From positions 34,460,211 through 34,524,210 of the forward strand of contig CM057826.1 of the NCBI GenBank assembly GCA_030068075.1: 64,000 nt of DNA, in the 5' to 3' direction. Of this stretch, positions 10,700-23,499 are shown one piece after another. The notes beneath the pieces were generated by a model. It was given only the letters and a program-made list of their open reading frames with translations, did not search any database and was not told where the DNA came from. This DNA is from Paguma larvata (lineage: Eukaryota > Chordata > Mammalia > Carnivora > Viverridae). Positions within the stretch are counted from its first letter, which is position 1; each line of letters begins with the position of its first letter. Made by a program: the position numbers and the translations under genes.

Positions 10700-13420
10700 T
10701 ATGTATAATCCAAAATATTCTTATATTGTGTAAACTATATTATTTAGTCTTGATTGGGAACCAGACTTAAAGTACTTACTTATTTGAAATACTAGCAAAA
10801 AATGCTGTTTTGTCTTTGATAAAGTCAAATATATGAAAACACGTATACTTCTTAACCTTTTTAATTAATGTTAATGATACATTGGAAAGAATTACCAAAC
10901 CCATTAATTGTCACAAAATGTCTAGTATTTTGTTTTTTTCAAAGTCAGATAATATCCTATATTGAATTAGTTGAAAGATCTATAACTTAGTTCATTAACT
11001 TTTAACTTAAATGATGTCATCTAATTTTCAGAAATTAGATGGTGAAGTACAAAGTGTTCCCTAAACTATGACGTCTGTTAGTCATAAATCTAGAACTAAT
11101 ATTTCATACCAAGGTTAAATCTTATAGGCTACACATGATTTTAATTTTTAGACTAATCATGTGGGTTAGGGTAGAGTGAGTAAAATAATATAAATTTTAA
11201 AAATTAAGTGCATTGATTATTGCCACATAATGCCTTCTGTGTGTTTGTGTGTGTGCATGGTTGCTATTTTGTGTATGTGTGTGCACGCTGTGTTGTTGTG
11301 TGTGTATGTAATTTTTCAATGAAAAGATGTAAGTTTAGTTACGTTGGACCTCCACTGGGAAGATATATTCACTCTTTTCAATGAAGAGTTGAATAATTCT
11401 CTTATTAGTGTATTCCCAATATCCTCTTTCCACCACCTTCGACCAACTTTATAAGCTATTAGTGAAGGATGATAAATTATTAATAGAAGTCTTGCATAAG
11501 TGCACTGCAAAGATTAATAATTTGAAATTAAGGACATCATTTAAATATCAGTGATATTCTTTTTCATTATTCCTGGCCGAAATATTTCTTAGCATTAGTA
11601 ACAGCTTGATTTACTGTTGAAAGTGTTCCTAGTTTGTTTTTAACACAACTGTTTTTAATTCACTGTCCATGGTTTTCCAAAATTAAAGCACCTGAATATC
11701 TGAGGATGCACAACAATTACTATAAGTAAATATCGTCTGGAGAATAATTTTAAAAAGACAATGAATTAACGACTCACCAGCAAATTACCATGGAGAAGCA
11801 ACATATTTGATGGAAAAAGGAACTTTTATAGTGCTTAAAATTTACAGTCCTTTGGATTGACTTGTTTTCCAAAAGTGAAAAATTATAACAAAAATCTCAT
11901 TCCTTCTGTACAAATTAAAAGCACTTTTTTCTTTAAGTGCATAGTATAAAACAAGATTAAAATTGACATTTTACAGTGCTTATCAAGTCTGATGTGATGT
12001 AGTATTAAGAAGCAATGAAGCAGCATACACCTATATTAAACACAATCAGTCAAAATCCAAGGTTTGGGCCAGAGTATTCATCAGTTGTCAGTGTCACCAC
12101 ACAACAATTTAAATATCTGTGTTAATCCAATGGGGGAAGTTACATTATGCAATGAATGAAATAACCTTTGGCAAATACCTACCAGGGAATAAGAGAAGCT
12201 ATTAGAAGAAAGTACTAAGTATAATACTGCAGAATGAGAAAAAGCATACAGTCTCTTTTTAAGCAAGGGCCAAATTTAGACAAAAGGTGAGTACTGGTGA
12301 TTGATTTCAAAAGAAAATACACACACACACAGACATACATCTGTATGTTTGTATTTTGTATATTTACATATCAATATACAGAAATATAGATTTCTGAGTA
12401 TAAGTTGTATATTGCAAATTCAACTATAGTATTTGAACTGGCAATTATTCATTAACATCTATTCACATTGCTTTGAATCTGATAAAAAACCAGCATCATA
12501 TCCATTGTGCATAATGTTACCTAAAAAAGGAGACATTTTCAGAAAACCAGTTATGAAATTTATGAAAGAAAATAATGCAAGGTTTCTCAACTCAATATGA
12601 TAAAAATTAGTAGTCACTGGTTGATCTAAAATATGATTGGCTTTGCAGAATGAAGCCAACATCTTTCTTAAGTGGAAAGAGAAGACATTGACATCTAATC
12701 TAACTGGCATAAATTCAGAAAAGGCTTGTTAAAGTCAGAACCATTTAGCAAGACAATACAAAACATGCTTGCCAGGGAAACATTTTAGCAGGAGATGAGA
12801 GTAGCTGTTTACTAAAATATTAGGGACCTACTTACAAGGCCAGTAGTATCACACACATGTGGTATCAAGAAGGGAATGAATTGGCTGTTATTGGCCAAGC
12901 AAAGTGAAGAAGTAGGTACAAGAAGTGGAGTAATGGGTCACTTACATCCAAAGTCAAAGCCAAATGAGAAAAGAAAGTAAAGCAGAGGACCTGTTTCACT
13001 CGGTGACAAAGGGGTCAAAGGTTTGGACTGTTTCACAATCCTAAGATTTTTTTTGGTGAATTTATTCAGCATGAAGAAGAGTAGATTCCAGTTTACTTGG
13101 TAAGTCTTTATGGCTTTATATTATAGTTTCTCAGAATCAACTGTGACTTCAAGAGGATGACACTAGTTTGATTTTTTTTCATTTCTTCTCAGTGCTAATT
13201 AAGGAGGCATGTGCAATCAATAATTATTACTAATGAGCATCTTTTTAGCCAGGTGTTCAGTTGGTTTAGTTAGGCAGTTGGTACGGGTTATAGACAGTTA
13301 TATAGAAAGGATAAATGATAGAGGAATTTGGACATTATTCTAGAGCCTTTCTTCTCTTCTGCATCAACTCATTGTTAGGGAATGCTGTCTTCTTTAAGTT
13401 TCCTTCTTTAAGTGATATAT
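10700..13420. other. Unassigned intron sequence
   Basis: About 2.7 kb of AT-rich sequence with no recognised gene or repeat apart from a short interrupted GT-rich stretch (11238-11310) and a small (AC)n run near 12317. Several 60-85 codon frames occur on the minus strand with no recognisable motif. Confidence 0.55.
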
Positions 13421-13427
13421 ATCCACA

Positions 13428-14450
13428 GTGAGAAGTCCTAAATGTCTATCTGCAGACTTGACTACTTTCAAATACAGATTCATATGTCTAATTGCCCGAG
13501 TGGGATCTTCACTTGGACGTGTAATAATGATCTCACATTTAACACATCCAGATCTGAAATCTCATCCCCAAACTTCATTTTGCCATATTAGATCTTATCT
13601 CTGTATCTCAGATAATGACTTTCTACCAGTAGCTGAGACCAAGAATAACACAGTTGATTTTGTGATATTTCTTCCTTTCATACACCACTGCTGTCAGCAA
13701 ATTTTATCAGATGCACTTATTTATTCTTTGCGCCTTTACTGAAGCGTAATTTATATAAAATAAAACTCACACTTCAAGTATACATTTCTATGAACGATCA
13801 CTGCCATGTCCATTTTAGAAGATTTCCATCTCCCCAAAATGTTCCCTCGCTCTCCTCTGTGGTTATTCTACATCTTCAACCCTGGTCACAGGAAACTAGT
13901 GATCTGTCACTTGTTCTTCCTTTTCTAGAATTCTACATAAGTAGAACAATTAATATATAATCTTTTGAATCTGAAATTTTTTCACTTAGCATTATGTTTC
14001 TGAGATACATTGATGTCATTGCATATATTAGTAGATAGTTTCTTTCAGTTTTTATTGCCGAGTAATATTCTAGGATCTACTTTTACAAATTATTCACCTA
14101 TTCATTTCTAGTCCTACAAACTTAGTCCAGGTCATGAACATTTCCTATGTATATGACTTCATTAGCCTTCTAACTGGTCTCTCTGCTTTACCTTTTGATT
14201 GCTCATCATTAAACCTCAACCCAGTAACCAGTACTATGCTTTTAAAATGTAAGTCTGGTCATGTCATGTCTTCGTTTAAAACTTTTCAAGTATTCCAGTC
14301 TCAGAGTGAAAGCAGAAATCTTTCAATGACCTACAAGGCCATATGTGACCTACTCTTCTGTTACTTCCCCTGTTCCTATCCTTTTGGCTCACTGAGCTCT
14401 GGTCTCATTGGTATCTTAAATCCGGAAATACAGGAGAGAGTACAAGAGTA
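13428..14450 (+). mobile_element. L2 LINE 3' region, split by an older L1 piece
   Basis: The left part (13428-13735) follows the L2 order: CATATGTCTAATTGCCCGAG, GGATCTTCACTTGGACGTG, CTCATCCCCAAACTTC, then CTGTCAGCAAATTTTATC. The right part (14110-14450) resumes with GCCTTCTAACTGGTCTCTCT, TAAGTCTGGTCATGTCATGT and CAATGACCTACAAGGCCATA. The sequence in between is an antisense L1. Confidence 0.75.
13735..14110 (-). mobile_element. Old L1 (L1M-type) 3' fragment inserted in L2
   Basis: The antisense L1 3' pattern is visible: AATTTATATAAAATAAAACTCACAC, TTTTTTCACTTAGCATTATG, TTTTTATTGCCGAGTAATATTC and TTATTCACCTATTCATTTC. Diverged and 5'-truncated; edges accurate to about 15 bp. Confidence 0.75.
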
Positions 14451-14459
14451 TTAGAGAAG

Positions 14460-16310
14460 ACAGGAGTAAATGTATCTTCCCGGATTGCCCATTTTCCTCA
14501 GTGGTGAGAAATTTAAAGCTTTATAATACTGATGTAGAATATACTGTAAAATTTAAACTTTTAAATAAATTTTCATATTGAGACATGTGACTTTAGCTTA
14601 TACCCCCCAAATATCCCAATTTATGTCTTTAAATTTATTTCTCTGAATTTTAATTGTACTGGTAAAGAAGTATGAAAATCACAATTTGCTTAATTGATAA
14701 TTCTTGAGAATGAGCATAACAGGATTTAATTATATTCAAGCTAAGCTAAAGCTGACGTATTAGAGCCTCTAGAAATGAATAATTTTAGCTCTAAGTTTTG
14801 TTTAATCAAGTTTTCAAGTTTGTAACAACAACAAAATATACCATGCTAGAGAACCCAATGTCTGACACGAATTTTACTTTTAGAGGGTGAAATTCAGACT
14901 CACAGCTAATTTTTACTTGGGAAAAGGAAAATGGTATGAGATTTATATTTCCTTTAGAAATACAGCAGTGTGGCTTTATTTCACTGCTAAAGGAGTATAT
15001 TAAAATACTACAGTGTGAAAAAAAGAAGAATGTTTTTGTTCTTCAGATAGACATAACTTTATATGAAACAACAAAATATTAATACATTTGATTAATAACA
15101 AATATATTTCCATAATATTATCAAATATAGAAACCATACAGGAATAAAACCCCAGAAAATGAGAATGAACTTGGGATGAGCCAACTACTGTAAAATAAAG
15201 GTGTTAACTGAAAAACTCCCAATTTTCTTACCTTAAAAATAATACTCTGGCACTTTAATTTTTTCTATACTAATCCAAATATTTTTGTCCTTCAGAAAAC
15301 ATTGAGCACATCTCCAACATAATATCAGAGTTCAGATTAGAAAAACTGTTGATATACATAAATTGTTTCACATTTCTTCCACCATTTCTTCCAACTTTAT
15401 CATCAAGTTTTTGAAAAAGAATGAGGAAATCAAGAAATTATAAATAAAAATATAAATCAAGTGTTTAAATACAACCTGCATCGATTTTTCTTCATATTTG
15501 AAGGTTTTTATCATTAAAAAGTGTTTCTTCCTGAAGCAAACTGATATTTACTATTCATATGCCTCTTTTTTTTCCCCAAATATTTTCTCTACTTTTATTA
15601 GGCCACAGAGATTAGACTAGGAAGGTATGTTTTTGACTGGAGAACAGTGTTCTTAGTTAATACAAAATATGCAAAAATACTAAGGGTAAATATTGCTTTG
15701 TGTGCTTGCAGTATAAAAGAAATAAGGGCAATAGAGTGGTAACTGAGCCAAATAGGACACTTAATAACTTGGATTCTCCTTTTTATTCTTTTTATTGACA
15801 CTCCACAAGTGTTCATATTTGTTGAGGAGTTCTGTGGTTGTCTTATATCCACTTAATGAAATAATGAAGAGGAGAAAAATATCTCAAGGCTAGAAAAGTA
15901 AGAAAAGGTTGCAGAAGTTAGGGCATCTATTGAATAAACAGACATCTGGACAATAAGAATTATAAGAAAGCAAGCTGCATATTTTAAAATTTAATGGGTG
16001 ATTATAATAGTAATGATAACAGTTATATTATGATTTATAGTTTACCAACAGCATTTGTGTTTCCCAACTACCATATGAGACAGGAAGAGCACACATGATT
16101 GTTTATGTCTACATGAAGATATTGAGTATCATGGGAGAGAAATAACATGCATATAGCCATATGGTAATTTCAGTGTGCAGCTAGGATTATGAAACATGTT
16201 CTTCGTATATAGAATATACGCTTATATTTTCTGTGGATTATGTGTCACTTATCATTAATGAAACCAATGAAACTCTGTTGCAATTTCCTAACATTATTTT
16301 TTAAAGATGA
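14460..16310. other. Unassigned intron sequence
   Basis: AT-rich sequence without recognisable genes or repeat families. An 84-codon frame at 15598-15852 (minus) has no motif I recognise. Confidence 0.55.
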
Positions 16311-16314
16311 TTAT

Positions 16315-16362
16315 TTTTCCAGGTGATTTAGATGTTCAGCCCAGGTTGAGAACTACTGGTAT
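16315..16362. mobile_element. hAT-Charlie element end fragment
   Basis: CCAGGTGATTTAGATG, then CAGCCCAGGTTGAGAACTACTG, matches the terminal region of MER5/MER20-like non-autonomous hAT elements, whose terminal inverted repeat ends in GAGAACCACTG. Too short to name the subfamily. Confidence 0.5.
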
Positions 16363-16550
16363 AAAGTAAGTAGAAAATAATCAGGAGTTTGTAATATGAA
16401 AAAATATGTTATATGAAGACTTTTTGAAAAGATCGAGAATGCTATCCTGGAAAATAAAATAATTGAAAGAGAGGATTTTACTTAGCATGCTCTGCTATCC
16501 CGGGTGGAATTTAAGACGGTAGCTAGGAGTTATAGAGAGATAGATGCCAA

Positions 16551-16765
16551 CTTTTTAAAAATATTTTTAATGTTTTTATTTATATTTGAGACAGAGAGCA
16601 GGAGTGGGGGAGGAGCAGAGAGAGAGGAAGACACAGAATCCAAAGCAGGCTCCAGGCTCTGAGCTGTCCGCACAGAGCCTGACGTGGGGCTCGATCTCAT
16701 GAACAACAAGATCATGACCAGAGCCGAAGTTGGATGCTTAAATGATGGAGCCACCCAGGCACCCT
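16551..16765 (-). mobile_element. Feliform tRNA-Lys SINE (copy 2)
   Basis: Antisense copy with T-rich tail, GA stretch, body and head. TSD GAGAYAGATGCCAA at 16537-16550 and 16766-16779, one mismatch in 14. Confidence 0.94.
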
Positions 16766-17186
16766 GAGACAGATGCCAAATTAACAGAAGGCTTGAAGCT
16801 CACAAAAGTAAAACATTTCAAAATAAATGTGTGCCTTGTGAATCTATAAGTTCCCTGTCAAGGAATGCGCTCAAGCAAAATGGATAACTATAGATCAAGG
16901 AAAACAGTGGAAGCCAATTATACATTGAGAGACATAAAAGATCACTCAAAGACTCTAAGATTTTGAGGCAATTATATACTTTCTCATTTGTCTTGAACCT
17001 AACTTTTATTCTTCAGTTCATGATAATTGAAACGTTGTGCTTTTGCTAATTATTAATATAAACAAATGTCCATTTAAAAAATAACTTCTGAACTTGTCTT
17101 ATAAAATGTAAGAAAGTCTGTGCGTCCATAGACTGAAGTTAATGCCAATATTCGTGTCTTCATTTAAGATTTTTTTTAGGAGGAAA

Positions 17187-17400
17187 GACAGCATAGTTGG
17201 AAAGAATTTTCCCCTTGGAGACAGATAGATCTGAATTCCAAGTTTAGCTCTGTTGCCTTTGGGTTACACAGCCTCAAAATAGAAACTTGACTCTCTTGGT
17301 CTCTTGTTTCTCTGTCTAATAAATAGTATAATAGAAATTACAGAAACTAAATTTAAGGACTAAACGTAATATGGCATAGACTAGTGCTAAATGAATATTA
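17187..17400 (+). mobile_element. MIR SINE
   Basis: Sense MIR: GCATAGTTGGAAAG head remnant, TTGGAGACAGATAGATCTGA, then TTGGGTTACACAGCCTCAAA and TGACTCTCTTGGTCTC, with an AATAAATAGTATAATAG-like tail region. Confidence 0.65.
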
Positions 17401-17409
17401 GTTTCCTAA

Positions 17410-18580
17410 ATTACGTCAAATTGGTAACAATTTCCTACAATGGCACAAAGAAACCTGTGAAAGATGGCCAAGGAAGTTCAAGTACAAAGAGTACAAAATT
17501 AACATATTTATATAAACATTAAAATTTTAAAGAAAATGAAACAGGAAGTTATTTTTTTGTTTCTCTGGAGATCTCAAATTTGGAGATCTTTGCACTCCAT
17601 AACTCACACAGCTTTTGAAATCTGTGATTCTAAGTCATTCTCAGACCCTTTACTTGATGGCCAGAGTAAACAGAGCATGCTCAATACAATTTAACTTGTT
17701 CTTAATGGTTCAAGGTAATCATTAGGAATAACATTTTCTATACTACACATAGTGCAGTAGTTGCTATCTGGATTTTTCTGTATTTCTGGATTGCTTTTTC
17801 CTATGGCTTCTGCTTAAAGTGCACTTGTCATTTTAGAGGCTCCTTCATTACATACTACTGTTGACTTTCCACTAACTTGCCTTTGCCTACTGTTGTTGGT
17901 GTTTCTCTAGCTCCTTTCTTTGTGGTCTGATATATATATTTTTAACTATAACTTTCCAAATACTTAGAGGTCTGTTAGGCACACAACCTCCTGCAACCTG
18001 ATCTTTATAGCCTTAGTTGTTAGACTGCCTGCTAAAACTAACCTAGAACAAAATTAATGGCTTTTAGTAAAAACAGTTAAAAAGATGTTAAGTATTTGAG
18101 AAGGCAAGAAATGCAAACACTCCTTATAACTACACATTGACACTTATTTCCCTAAGACTCAGCGGTGCTTTAGCTTAATTATTTCTGGCTTTGTCAATGA
18201 CCTATTTGAGATTGTTGCAAGTCAGGTAGCTGTGTGATTGGGTGTTACTATAAATGCTATAAATGTGTAATGCCCTAACAAACTAGGATGTAGCTATAAA
18301 TCCAAAGCTAGTGCAATAAAATTCTACAAGTGGGATATATAGAGAAATGTTATTTAAAATGAAAAATAATTGTTAGCATAAGCCCTGGAAGTCATTTATA
18401 TAGAATAAAAGGAGTCAAATAATTTTAAGAAAGAGGATTTTCTTACCCTATATTCCCAACCACCATTATACATTATAAATTATGTTTATAAGGATGACCC
18501 AAAAGACATTTAAAGGGCCTTTAGGATCGACCAAGGGAGATTCACGTATATTTAGTGTAGAAGAAGACATTCAGAGCTGG
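17410..18580. other. Unassigned intron sequence
   Basis: No gene or recognised repeat. A small direct repeat of GGAGATCT occurs near 17565-17588. Confidence 0.55.
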
Positions 18581-18589
18581 AGGGCACCA

Positions 18590-18735
18590 TAGAGGTAATT
18601 GTTTCCAATCCTCTCATTTCACAGATGAGGAAAAGAGGCCCAGAATGGCAGATTCATTTACACAAGTTTCACGTCTAGTTAGTAATGTCAGAAATCAAAC
18701 CAGGACTCTAAATTCTTAATGTGTTGCCTTTTTAT
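18590..18735 (-). mobile_element. MIR SINE fragment
   Basis: Antisense MIR core: CTCTCATTTCACAGATGAGG, GAGGCCCAGAATGGCAG, then GTAATGTCAGAAATCAAACC. Confidence 0.7.
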
Positions 18736-18824
18736 TATTCCCATGGCTACCATACCTTTCAGCATGTTTTATTATTCCTTGGGATTCTGAAAAAGTTAAT
18801 TCTTGGGCCAATTTTTATAACTGT

Positions 18825-19179
18825 TGCTATAGTATGAATGTTTGTTTGTGTCCCCCCAAAATTCATATGTTGAAACCTAATCCCCAAGGCAATGGTATTA
18901 AGAGGTGGGTCCTCTGAGTGGGGCGAATGAATATAATTAGTGTCCTTATAAAAGTGAACCAGGAAAGCTCCCTTGCTCCTTTCTCCATGTGACATTGACA
19001 TTACTAACCTAAAAAGGCACCATTAATAACCAGAAAACTGACTCTAACAAGATTCCAAATCAGCCTGTGCCTTGATCTTGAACTTCCCAGCTTCCAGAAA
19101 CTGTGAGAAATAAATTTCTGTTGTTTATAAGCCACCTTGTTATGGCATTTTGTCATAGCAGCCCGAACAGACTAAGACA
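18825..19179 (+). mobile_element. MaLR solo LTR (MST/MLT1-like)
   Basis: The 355-bp unit starts TGCTATAGTATGAATGTTTG, continues CCCCCCAAAATTCATATGTT and GAAACCTAATCCCCAAGGCA, then CTTATAAAAGTGAACC (TATA-like), CTGTGAGAAATAAATTTCTG (polyadenylation signal), and ends GCAGCCCGAACAGACTAAGACA. No internal region or second LTR is nearby, so it is a solo LTR of an ancient non-autonomous LTR element. The flanking pentamers (ACTGT and ACCCT) do not form a clean TSD. Confidence 0.85.
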
Positions 19180-19189
19180 ACCCTGTTAA

Positions 19190-19950
19190 CCATGATAGTT
19201 AATAAGCTAGAAAACCAATTTCCTTAATAACATGACAGAAATTAAAAAAAATAAATTAAATAAAAATTTAAAAAAAAAGATGACATAAAGAGACATTTAG
19301 AAAATGTTCCTGGAAATGGAGAATAATTCCTTTTCGAGCAACAAGATGTGTTTCCTCTTGAGCTTGAAGACAAGGCTGGAGCCAGGCAATATCAGAAAAT
19401 GTACTTCAGCCCTCACTGGGGGCTCAAGAATCCCTTTTTTTGAATGGGCTGTCTAAGTAATTGATGTCCATTTGTCCATCCATCCATCTATCCATTCAGC
19501 CATCCAGTGACTAGTTTACAATGACGGGTCACTGGCGTTTGTTTTTTCTCTCGTGCACTTATCTATGTTTATCTTTATCTGCAACATGATTTTTGAAAAT
19601 ATTCACTTAACGTAGTATCTGAACTATGTATCTGAGAAGTATACATTTTTTGCTGAAAATAAAATATAATTATTTTAGATTTTATGTTTGAAACCACATG
19701 AAAACATTTTATTTTATTATCTGAATTTCTATCCAAATACAAGTTAAATTTATTGAGCCAATTTAGAAAATACTACCTATCATATTCTATCTAGGTCAAT
19801 ACTTTAGAATTATTTTTTCAAGATTAAAATCTTCATCATAACAGTAAAATATCTATCTCTTTTCTTCATGTAATTTCTGTTAAAATGTAAGTAAAATTAA
19901 TTATACATATAAAATAAAAATTATTTCAACTGTAGTAATAATAGGCAATA
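19190..19950. other. Unassigned intron sequence
   Basis: AT-rich, with an A-rich stretch at 19240-19280 and a short CCAT run near 19475-19500. No gene recognised. Confidence 0.55.
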
Positions 19951-19962
19951 ATTGGTTTCAGT

Positions 19963-20182
19963 ATGGTTATTTTGTTTGTTGTTTTTAATATTTATTTAGT
20001 TTTTGAGAGACAGAGCATGAGCAGGAGAGGTGCAGAGAGAGAGGGAAACACAGAATTTGAAGCAGATTCCAGGCTCTAAGCTGTCAGCACGGAGCCCAAC
20101 ATGGGGCTCAAACTTACCAACTGTGAGATCATGACCTGAGCTGAAGTCGTATGCTCAACCAACTGAACCACCCAGGTGCCCC
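19963..20182 (-). mobile_element. Feliform tRNA-Lys SINE (copy 3)
   Basis: Antisense copy, complete head (ACCACCCAGGTGCCCC at its end). TSD GGTTTCAGT at 19954-19962 and 20183-20191. Confidence 0.92.
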
Positions 20183-20199
20183 GGTTTCAGTTTTTAACA

Positions 20200-21060
20200 G
20201 TCTTGTTTGAAAAGGGATGAATGAAACTTGGATAAAGTTAAGATAGAAAGAGACTCTAAATTCATAATCTCGGTGGCCAAAGACAAATTATGTAGATATC
20301 ATTTAACTTTTCTCCATTTCACTTAAGAAATATGCTAAATGCTAACTATGTACCAAAAGTACCAAAAGTCTTATTTATTTGGTGATTTATGAATTAAGTT
20401 AAACTTAACTACAGCCCCTGTATCTCAAATGAACTCATTCTTTACCATAAGTGGTAACAAATAACCATTCAAAATAGATAAAAATAAGATTTTGTTTCAC
20501 ACTTACAATTAATTTCAATGAGACAACAGTCAATGATGAATTAATCAAAAGAGCCTCACATTTTGGTTTGGAAATGAAAGGGAATAACTTGGGTAAAATC
20601 TGCAATGATACTATACCAAAAATAAATAAACTTTTATCTTTATAATTAATTGAAATCAATAAGGTATATCTTGATTGCCATGGACGTCTTATGGAAGTTC
20701 CTAATATTTTCCTTTGCCTTGGTAAAGAAAGAGTATAAGTCAAAAAACATGGCTGTTATAAATCTCTACGTATCTATGAGGAAAGCTTAGACTAACAAAT
20801 ATTCCCATGGAGAGCATAAACAAGGGCTTAGGGACTATAGAAGGTTAGGCACTATAGAACACAACCTCAGGTTTTATTTCTTTATTGAAATATCTATTAA
20901 TTTTTTCAACTGCTACTTGATGGCACACTTGTAACTGCATCTCGAATTTAATACTAAAAACAAATAGAAAGGATGGAAGGTATTTTGGAAATGGATAACA
21001 GTGATAGTCGCATACTACAATAAAAATAAATAAATAGAAAGTGTGACATAGGTTCACAGG
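20200..21060. other. Unassigned intron sequence
   Basis: No recognised gene or repeat. A 102-codon minus-strand frame (20435-20743) is Leu/Ile/Ser-rich, lacks any recognised motif and is treated as chance. Confidence 0.5.
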
Positions 21061-21064
21061 AACT

Positions 21065-22485
21065 CCTGCAACTCATTAGAAAAAACAAAAAACCAAACCA
21101 TGTACACGCAAAAACTAACAGATTTTAAAAATGGCTAAGGACTTGAAAAGGCATTTCTCCGAAGAAGAAATACAAATGGCCAACAGGTAAAAGAGAAAAT
21201 GTTCAATGTCATGAATCATCAGGAAATGCAAACCAAAACAGCAAGGAGATATCACCTCACATCTGTCAGTATGACTATTCTCAAAAACCAAACACCAAAA
21301 CAAAAGACAAGTGAGGAGGTGGCTAAATTAGAAAACTCGCACCTTGTTAGTGGAAATGCAAACTGGTGCAACTGCTGTGATAAACAGTAGGGGAGTTTGT
21401 CAAAAAATTAAAAAAATAAAAACCACAGGATCCAGCACTCCCACTTCTGGATATTTAGCCAAAAGAATTAAAATCAAGATCTCCATGAAATTTTAGCATC
21501 ACTATTCACAGTGGCCAAGCTGTGGAAACACTGTATATGTTCAACAGGATTAAAAAATAATGTGGAATACTATTTGGTCTAAAAAGGAAAGTAATTCTTT
21601 CCTTTCATGCAAGGACATGGAAGAACCTGTAGGACACTATACTAAGTTAAATAACCAGTCACAGAGTGACAGATGCTTTGTGATTCCAGTTATATGAGGT
21701 GTCTAAAATAGTCAAATTCATAGGACCAAAGAAGAAAACGGTGCTTGCAGGGGCTGGAGGGAGGAGGAAAAGGGAAGTTACTCATCAAGGGGCAAAAGTT
21801 TCAGTTAAGCAAGATGAATAAGCCCTGGAGGTCGGCTGTACAACACTGTACCCATAGTCAACAATAATACATTGTTATACTTAAAAATTTGTCAAGGGCA
21901 GATCTCATGTTAAGTGTTCTTAGGACAGTAAAATCAAATTTGATGTTAAGTTTATTTATTTTTTTTTGAGAGAGAGAGAGAGAGAGAGCATGTGAGAGCA
22001 GGAGAGGGGCAGAGAGAGAAGGACAAAGAGAATCCCAAGCAGGCTCTGTACTGTCGGCACACAGCCCAGATGTGGGGCTCAATCTCATGAAACATGAGGT
22101 CATGCATGACCTAGCCCGAAATCCAGAGTTGGACACTTAATCTGCCGAGCCACCCAGGCACCCCTAAAATCATTAAATACTGACAAATATGAAAATGTAT
22201 TTAAGATATATTGTTAAGAGTAAAAGCAAGAACTCAAAAGAGTAAGTTGAAGTGTGCCAATTCATTGTTTTCTATAGGTTAATGGATATCTAGTGCATAC
22301 CATGAAGACACTCTGGGAGAACTGAAGTTATATTGGGGATGACACTGTGGGGACAGTAATGTTCTAAACTGCTGAGTTCTGGGTTATTAAACATGTTTAT
22401 ACCAGGAGTACAGAAAAGTACGGTTAAAATGATAAATTTTATGTTATATATATTTTACCACAGCAGTAAGAAAAATTTTAAAGAG
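21065..22485 (+). mobile_element. Old L1 (L1M) 3' part, interrupted by a SINE
   Basis: 5'-truncated L1: AATGGCTAAGGACTTGAAAA, then CATCAGGAAATGCAAACCAA, ATATCACCTCACATCTGTCA and GTGGAATACTATTTGGTC mark the ORF2 end. The 3' UTR continues to about 21936. After the SINE the sequence resumes and ends in AAATTTTATGTTATATATAT followed by TTTACCACAGCAGTAAG, a typical L1M 3' terminus. Whether both halves belong to one insertion is inferred from order and orientation. Confidence 0.75.
21937..22164 (-). mobile_element. Feliform tRNA-Lys SINE (copy 4), nested in L1M
   Basis: Antisense copy with (GA)n after the T-rich tail and a head ending GAGCCACCCAGGCACCCC. TSD TAAAATCA at 21929-21936 and 22165-22172. 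A small insertion duplicates CATGAGGTCATGCATGAC within the head. Confidence 0.9.
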
Positions 22486-22489
22486 TCTA

Positions 22490-23217
22490 TGATATCATGA
22501 CCCTGATGCCTGATAAGACACCTATGAATTTCTTGTACGTTGTGTGCTCTTGCTAGACCTGAAGCTCCTTTACATGCCACAGATACAGTAATATTATATT
22601 TTAGTGTCAGAGGATCTTAGGAAAATCTTTTTGTTACTTAAATAACACAGAAACCTCTTTGGAATAAGCAATTAAGACATCCTGTTGCTTGTTCAAAGTG
22701 AGGTTAATTCCCGTACTCTTTGTAAAAGTCGAAAATATTAAATGTTATTTCCTTTTCTAGAGAAAATGGCACAGTCGAGATAAGTGTGCTGTGAGCATAG
22801 TAATTATTAGCAGCTATCTTCAGCTACTCTGAATCATACCGTGTTTTCCATTAGAGGAGACTTGTTATGATATTGCAAAGCTCTTTTCAAGGGAACAAAG
22901 CTTGGTTCCTTACATGATTTCTTAACATTAATTTATATAAGAATGTTCATAATAAGTGTAGGGTTAGCAGGTGCAGAAATGAAGAACATAAGCCTATTAA
23001 TAAGGTATATCCGACATGAAACCTGATACTTTTGGTGATAATTTAATTTTTGTCGGAAAATCTCAGAGGAATGCTCAGAACTTGCATTGATATAAGAATG
23101 TCAGGTAAGTTTCTACAGAAAATAGTAGATCCTATAGTGCCCCTCCTATCCTTGTGAAAATATCAGAACAAATATTATCACTCAAATACACTGCTTATTT
23201 GTTACAGATTGCTATTA
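22490..23217. other. Unassigned intron sequence
   Basis: No gene or repeat recognised. Confidence 0.5.
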
Positions 23218-23233
23218 TACTTTTTGTATGTTT

Positions 23234-23254
23234 TTAAAAAAATTAATGTTTATT

Positions 23255-23294
<40 letters not shown>

Positions 23295-23319
23295 CACAAG
23301 CAGGGGAGGGGCACAAAGG

Positions 23320-23363
<44 letters not shown>

Positions 23364-23481
23364 CTGAAGCAGGCTCTGAGCTGTTGCACAGAGCCCAATG
23401 CGGGGCTCGAACTTACAAACCCCAAGATCATGACCTGAGCTGAAGTCAGATGCTTGACTGACTGAGCCACCCAAGCACCCC
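23234..23481 (-). mobile_element. Feliform tRNA-Lys SINE (copy 5) with expanded (GA)n
   Basis: Antisense copy with two long GA runs (about 23258-23290 and 23323-23361), longer than in the other copies. TSD TACTTTTTGTATGTTT at 23218-23233 and 23482-23497, one mismatch. The Arg-Glu and Ser-Leu repeat frames over this copy are translations of the GA run and not genes. Confidence 0.94.
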
Positions 23482-23499
23482 TACCTTTTGTATGTTTAA

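Noticed and set aside
18825..19179. Complete endogenous retrovirus
   Set aside because: Only a single LTR-like unit is present, with no internal coding region or partner LTR.
23228..23474. Several overlapping frames with Arg-Glu or Ser-Leu repeats
   Set aside because: They are translations of the GA/CT run of SINE copy 5 on both strands.
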